Positions 4,793 through 5,335 of a DNA stretch of 5,335 bases are shown here, in pieces. The position numbers were made by a program, and so were the translations under genes. Origin of the DNA: Actinomycetota bacterium (GTDB taxonomy: Bacteria > Actinomycetota > Actinomycetes > Nanopelagicales > Nanopelagicaceae); the NCBI GenBank assembly GCA_009705075.1, contig WLCY01000052.1, forward strand, positions 1 to 5,335, in the 5' to 3' direction. The notes below the pieces were generated by a model that searched no databases, was not told where the DNA came from, and saw only the letters and a program-made list of their open reading frames with translations. Numbering within the stretch: the stretch's first letter is position 1; every line of letters begins with the position of its first letter.

Positions 4793-5335
4793 TAACCAAA
4801 TTACGAGCCTTCATTCTCCTCACGTAGAGAGAGTGAAGGCTCTTTTGGGTTCTCGCGGGAAAAAAATAAGGCAGAGCGAGAAAGAATTTATCGCTGATGG
4901 GATTCAAAGCGTACGAGAAGCTCTATCTCCATCCTTTCCTGATGCGCCAGAGTTGATCAATTTATATGTGACCGAAAAAGGTTATGGAAAACTACAGGAA
5001 GAAATATCTGCGGAAGTTCTAGATAAAGCCCCAATAATTCACGTTTCTGATTCTGTAATGAATGAAATGGCCGAAACTGAATCCCCGCAAGGCATTCTGG
5101 CGCTCTGTAAGTTCACTGAAATTACTCTCTATAAAATAAAGCAGCGGGAAGCAAAAAGGATTGCCTATTTCTGGGAAATTCAAGATCCAGGGAATTCCGG
5201 AACGGTTATTCGAACAGCCGAAGCTCTAGGTTTCGATGCAGTGATTTTCTCCAAAAATAGTGTCGATGTTTACTCGCCGAAAACCGTAAGAGCAACTGTT
5301 GGAGCACTTTGGCATATTCCAGTCGTAGAAGGCGT
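4785..5335 (+). CDS. TrmH/SpoU-family RNA 2'-O-methyltransferase (3' partial)
   Basis: The frame from ATG 4785 is open to the window end (183 residues). It belongs to the SpoU/TrmH (SPOUT) class that transfers a methyl group from S-adenosylmethionine to a ribose 2'-OH in rRNA or tRNA. The N-terminal part (ITSLHSPHV, then [14 protein letters not shown] at 34-47) is the substrate-binding domain usual in the RlmB/TsnR-like branch. The catalytic domain starts near 125 with [20 protein letters not shown] (motif with Asn137, Gly139 and Arg143), followed by [18 protein letters not shown] (163-180). The last SAM-binding knot motif lies beyond the window. The start overlaps the rplT stop by eight bases in another frame and has no clear Shine-Dalgarno sequence, so coupled translation is likely. 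A later GTG (4833) or TTG (4845) is possible but would cut the conserved N-terminus. The target nucleotide cannot be named. Confidence 0.9.
   Translation, partial: MSNNQITSLHSPHVERVKALLGSRGKKIRQSEKEFIADGIQSVREALSPSFPDAPELINLYVTEKGYGKLQEEISAEVLDKAPIIHVSDSVMNEMAETESPQGILALCKFTEITLYKIKQREAKRIAYFWEIQDPGNSGTVIRTAEALGFDAVIFSKNSVDVYSPKTVRATVGALWHIPVVEG
4805..4846 (+). terminator. Terminator-like hairpin within the methyltransferase start
   Basis: GAGCCTTCATTCTC (4805-4818) pairs with GAGAGTGAAGGCTC (4829-4842): 14 consecutive pairs, 13 Watson-Crick and one T-G wobble, around a ten-base loop. TTTT follows immediately (4843-4846), then GGG. This is the form of an intrinsic terminator, with a short T-tract, placed 13 bases after the rplT stop codon where the infC-rpmI-rplT operon would be expected to end. 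It also lies within codons 7-21 of the downstream gene. The opposite strand has no T-run after the hairpin, so it would act rightward only. Confidence 0.65.

Noticed and set aside
1..5335. A new defence, mobile or biosynthetic system
   Set aside because: Every coding stretch belongs to a recognised housekeeping or conserved family, and there are no long repeats, integrase or transposase genes, or tRNA/attachment-site signs.

Overview
The window looks like a compact chromosomal segment of a low-GC actinobacterium. The closest mental match is the streamlined freshwater planktonic (acI / Nanopelagicales-like) group, but that placement is inference. Three things point to Actinobacteria: a FabG whose sequence runs close to mycobacterial MabA (including the GMGH C-terminus), directly followed by an InhA/FabI-type enoyl-ACP reductase; a DUF3099 membrane protein, a family typical of Actinobacteria; and an IF3 starting with an [14 protein letters not shown] N-terminus read from a non-AUG codon. 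The base composition is clearly below that of most cultured actinobacteria, and genes abut or overlap with very little spacer.

Layout. Positions 2-802 (+) hold the C-terminal ATP-binding domain of an ABC exporter that begins before the window. It overlaps tail to tail with a leftward two-gene unit (1786 down to 767) encoding a DUF3099 membrane protein and a SURF1-family cytochrome oxidase assembly protein. A 90-base divergent intergenic region (1787-1876) separates this unit from the rightward fabG-fabI pair (1877-3393), which supplies two reductive steps of type II fatty-acid synthesis. A 190-base gap (3394-3583) with several inverted repeats leads into the infC-rpmI-rplT translation operon (IF3, L35, L20; 3584-4792). 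The last gene, a TrmH/SpoU-family RNA methyltransferase, starts at 4785 inside the end of rplT and runs off the window.

How the genes work together. There are three functional blocks: envelope/respiration (ABC exporter, SURF1, DUF3099), fatty-acid synthesis (FabG, FabI), and translation (IF3, L35, L20, and a probable rRNA/tRNA 2'-O-methyltransferase). Gene content is housekeeping throughout. I see no mobile element, CRISPR array, tRNA, rRNA gene or defence system.

The points worth a second look are regulatory. infC almost certainly starts at an AUC codon (3584), 36 codons upstream of its first ATG. The infC leader can fold so that its Shine-Dalgarno tract is paired, with an alternative pairing partner further upstream. 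A strong terminator-like hairpin followed by TTTT (4805-4846) lies inside the first 21 codons of the methyltransferase gene. The DUF3099 gene looks leaderless.
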